From Enoplosus armatus (taxonomy: Eukaryota > Chordata > Actinopteri > Centrarchiformes > Enoplosidae), in contig NC_092183.1 of the NCBI RefSeq assembly GCF_043641665.1, positions 22,168,501 through 22,232,500 of the forward strand: 64,000 bases of DNA, written 5' to 3'. The notes under the pieces are model-generated. The model was not told the origin of the DNA, did not search any database, and was given only the letters and a program-made list of their open reading frames with translations. Shown here piece by piece: positions 60,895 through 64,000 of this stretch (its first letter is position 1; every line of letters begins with the position of its first letter). Position numbers and translations under genes: made by a program.

Positions 60895-61315
60895 ACACAG
60901 GGTGTAAAGTAACTACGCACATTTACTCAAGTACTGCACTTAAGTACAATTTTGAGGTACTTGTACTTGAGTATTTCCACATTCTGCTACTTTATACTTC
61001 TACTCCTCTCTATTTATTTGAGCCGATCCAGATTATTAATACGAAATGTGATCAAGAAATAAATGATGATATAGTAGCGTTACAGGTTAAAATAAGATTA
61101 GCTTTTATTGTTAACCCAACGGTTTATAAAGAAATTAACATTAAAGTGACGTACACATTCATGTTGTTATTATCTTTCAGTAGTATATATTATTCTGAAA
61201 TGGGCCATTGCGCATGATGAGGAATTTTACTTTTGTTACTTTGTATACTTTGATGCTAATCCTTTTGTACTTTTACTTTTAGAATGCAGGTCCGAGTACT
61301 TCCTGTACCACTGCC
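60895..61315 (+). mobile_element. Fish repeat of 'CTCAAGTACTGTACTTAAGTAC' type, near full length
   Basis: Begins GTAAAGTAACTACGCACATTTACTCAAGTACTGCACTTAAGTACAATTTTGAGG and continues CTTTATACTTCTACTCC; later come GAAATGGGCCATTGCGCATGATG and GCTAATCCTTTTGTACTTTTACTTTTAG, then GAATGCAGG. This is one of the best-known ubiquitous teleost repeats (from memory). The ends are only partly mirrored. Confidence 0.85.
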
Positions 61316-64000
61316 AAAGTGTGTGTTTTGATGAGCCCTTGACCTGTCCTCTGGCACTACAGATGAAACCGTTCTTGCTTTGGTGTTTTGCCTTAGAAGC
61401 CTTGAGAGATACCTGTTCTGATATGTGGTGTTCTGGTGTAAAATTCTGAAAATGTGTTTATAATGAACAGAAATCATGTTGTTACCATTCTGTATGTTTC
61501 TTAATGCACCATTATCTGCACGTACCAGGCAGCACACACTTGGGAAATACTTGATGTCGTTGAAAGTGCAACAGACCCATTTTGACCTTTCTCTCCAGAG
61601 TATTGCAACCGTGCTAAGTTGTCACATAGAGCTGTAATAAATGTTAAATGCATCCCTTCCTGTGCAGCGGAGAGAAACGACTTCATGATGAAATTATTGC
61701 TTTAAAATCATCAAATGCAAATGTCGAGCATCACTCGCACATTTCAAACTGTGCTTTTCAGATATGGGCATATATTCATCTTTGCATTAGTTTCATCAGT
61801 ACCAGTTGTATTGCTGCTGCTTTGCATCAGGATATCATCACTTGATTCAGGAAGGTTTTCGGAGATCCTGTTTCTCCACATTGTAACTCTACTAATGACA
61901 CTTCTTCTTACTCTGTGCATACCTTTTGCACGTCTGTCCGTCCTGGAAGGGGGATCCCTCCTCTGCTGCTTCTCCTGAGGATCCCTCCATATTTGTTCCC
62001 GTTGAAGAGTTGCTTTGGTGAAGTTTGTCCTTACCCAAATCAAGGGTGTAAAGCCCTCTGAGACTGGGCGATATATATTTATAGCTATAATATATAATTT
62101 ACTTGACTTAACATGGCTGCTGGGTGAAACCTTGTGTCTCTAAAATTGCAGCTCGTGATGAGCACAGGACAACAGCCTTAGCACAATGCAATACATTTTA
62201 CAGCATCTCATCCAAGGGGGGTTTCAAAGGGGATTCATAAATCAACCAATTCAACAAGTACGAAACCCTTCAAGGGAGCAAAACTGTAAAAATAACAACT
62301 GGAGATGCAGGTTTTTGGGGTTTTTTTTACTTGACAACAGAAGCCGGACTCAGTGTCTGCTTGGAGGGGCTCAGAGCCAAACTATGGACATGTGCAACAA
62401 AGATGTCTGTGTTCTCATCACATTATGAATACGCCAACAGGGATACTTCACAGAAATGTCACATAGCCTGTGTAACCGCGCTCAGCTACACTTCGCTGTA
62501 ACTGGCCGGTTCTATCAACCCCTCGACTCTGCGTTGTGTAAATAATGATGATGTGGAGGCTGGTTTCCCTTTTTGGGCCGCCGTTTAATATCTGAACGGG
62601 AACAAAACATGTACCGGTCAGTTTCTTGGCTCGATTCAGGCAGTTCACACACAGCACACTACAAAAGATCAACAAATTATTTTAACATTGATGCTAGCTA
62701 GCTAGCTAACTTAACAAATGCGTTATACCGATAATTGTACATTTTTACCACTTAAAAAGTACAGTAACCCATTTGTAACTCCTCTAATTAATGTTTCCGT
62801 AAACCACAGTGCATATATGTTCATATGGCGGACATATAGACATTAATACACCACATTTGCCTACAGTGCTGTGCACAGCAACTTACCGCGGGCATGTCTC
62901 TCACAACTGGCAATGCCTCTAAGGTGCCAGTGGCATTTACCACCCCTGAGAGAGGGCGCCCTTGAGCCAACAAATCTACATGAAATAGCAAGTGGAATCA
63001 GATCATACAGACTCTGTTACACCTGTATTGTATTAAATCACTTGTTAAGGTTTGGGTTTTTTTTACATCTGGAGTCAGGAATAGTGTGCCTTGTTAGGAT
63101 GGTTTTTAATGAGGACCCAGACGCCCTTGCTGCTCTTTTTGCGCCTCCTTCCTCCTCTGCTACAAACATCAATGTACACCGCCAAGTCATAATTATGACT
63201 GGGAAAATCTCTCCAAAAGATCTAAAATTATTTTTATAAAAAATATAAATATATATATTTGCATTGGAGCTAAATACTACAACAGTGTTGCAGGTGAGCA
63301 TGCTTCTCTGCTTTGTCTCTGAGTCTTTCCTTTCTGCTGGTTCAATAGCACACAATAAAGGGGAAAATGAGTATTTGTTTGTATTGTAATGTTCTGTGGA
63401 AGCCTTTCTTCACACGGTGATGAAACCCGTGTTTGATTGCTCTGCCTTGTCCGGACACACACACACCGTGCTTCTCCCAGAGTTCAGACAGGGTGCGTTT
63501 ACAGTAACGAGAGTCTAATGTCCGCTGAGGACATGTTAAGAGTGTGTTTTTGGAGAGTTTCGACTTTCCCTATCTGATAGCACTAAATGCTGTGTTAATA
63601 ACCCAGCGCATGAATCAGCAATGAGATGTGAACAGGCCCGGTGATCTCAGCCAAGAGGCCTGTTTCACGGGAAATACCCTCAACCGTCTTTTGATTTACA
63701 CATTAAAGTTACACATTAAAGCGGCTAAATCTGTGTTCCCTGTGAGTGTGAAATGGTCAGCGCAGGCTGGTCGACTACGGCCCACAACCTGCGTAATACA
63801 TGAACATGTCTTTCAAATTTACAACCAATCCCTTCATGTGTAGCTGGCAGGGTCGGCCGTAATTGTAAACACCAGTTGTGTTTGTGTATTTTCACTGGCG
63901 AACATGACACCACATGCAAATATTTCCAGAAGCCGCTGTGAAGTCACTTTCAGGGTGGGATATTGCAACATAAGATCAACATCAGCCATTATTTATCTGC
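61316..64000. other. Intergenic to window end: no gene recognised
   Basis: Apart from a LINE-tail repeat at 61.9-62.06 kb and a (GCTA)n run near 62,694-62,712, nothing could be assigned. A GC-richer patch at 63,110-63,200 and the palindromic TCTAAAATTATTTTTAT area show no family resemblance. Confidence 0.45.
61905..62065 (+). mobile_element. 3'-terminal fragment of a fish LINE (L2/CR1-like tail)
   Basis: CTGTGCATACCTTTTGCACGTCTGTCCGTCCTGGAAGGGGGATCCCTCCTCTG, then CTCCTGAGGATCCCTCCATA, GTTGAAGAGTTGCTTTGGTGAAGTTTGTCCTTACCC and GTAAAGCCCTCTGAGAC, follow the order of the tail found at the 3' end of fish LINE2-like elements. The clade is inferred from memory. Confidence 0.65.

Overview
This window is vertebrate, most likely teleost, genomic DNA. 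It has split genes with GT..AG introns, long AC/GT microsatellites, a high density of fish-type interspersed repeats, and a conserved vertebrate gene neighbourhood. Almost all of it is non-coding. I found no rRNA, tRNA, CRISPR, operon or other prokaryotic feature.

Layout. (1) 1-25,889 is best read as the 5' part of the large first intron of nr6a1 (germ cell nuclear factor), which is transcribed right to left. The DNA-binding and ligand-binding exons were not found and should lie beyond the left edge. On the opposite (+) strand this intron carries the miR-181a/miR-181b pair (3.80-4.16 kb). The rest is repeats, microsatellites and long poly-G/poly-C tracts. (2) 25,890-25,956 (-) is the first coding exon of nr6a1. 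(3) 26-30.5 kb is the intergenic region between two divergent genes. It has a strong CTCF-type motif near each end, pointing outward, with a degenerate L1/Tx1-like LINE and a degenerate Penelope-like element between them. (4) 30,885-48,243 (+) is the complete olfml2a gene (olfactomedin-like 2A): eight coding exons, phase-consistent and intact, encoding 651 residues, followed by a probable 2.7-kb 3' UTR. (5) 51-64 kb has no gene I can name. It holds several teleost repeats and one gene-like terminal exon (57,331-57,401) whose parent gene I could not find.

How the parts relate. The order [nr6a1 on - with miR-181a-2/b-2 antisense in its first intron] - [olfml2a on +] is the arrangement known from human chromosome 9q33. 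This supports calling the microRNAs the '181-2' copy; the 3p arm of the 181b hairpin supports it independently. OLFML2A is a secreted matrix glycoprotein, NR6A1 is a repressive orphan nuclear receptor, and miR-181 is a post-transcriptional regulator. They share a locus, not a pathway. I see no sign of an undescribed multi-gene system. The most interesting material is regulatory (the CTCF pair, upstream ORFs, the microRNA arms), the orphan terminal exon, and the nested mobile-element remnants.
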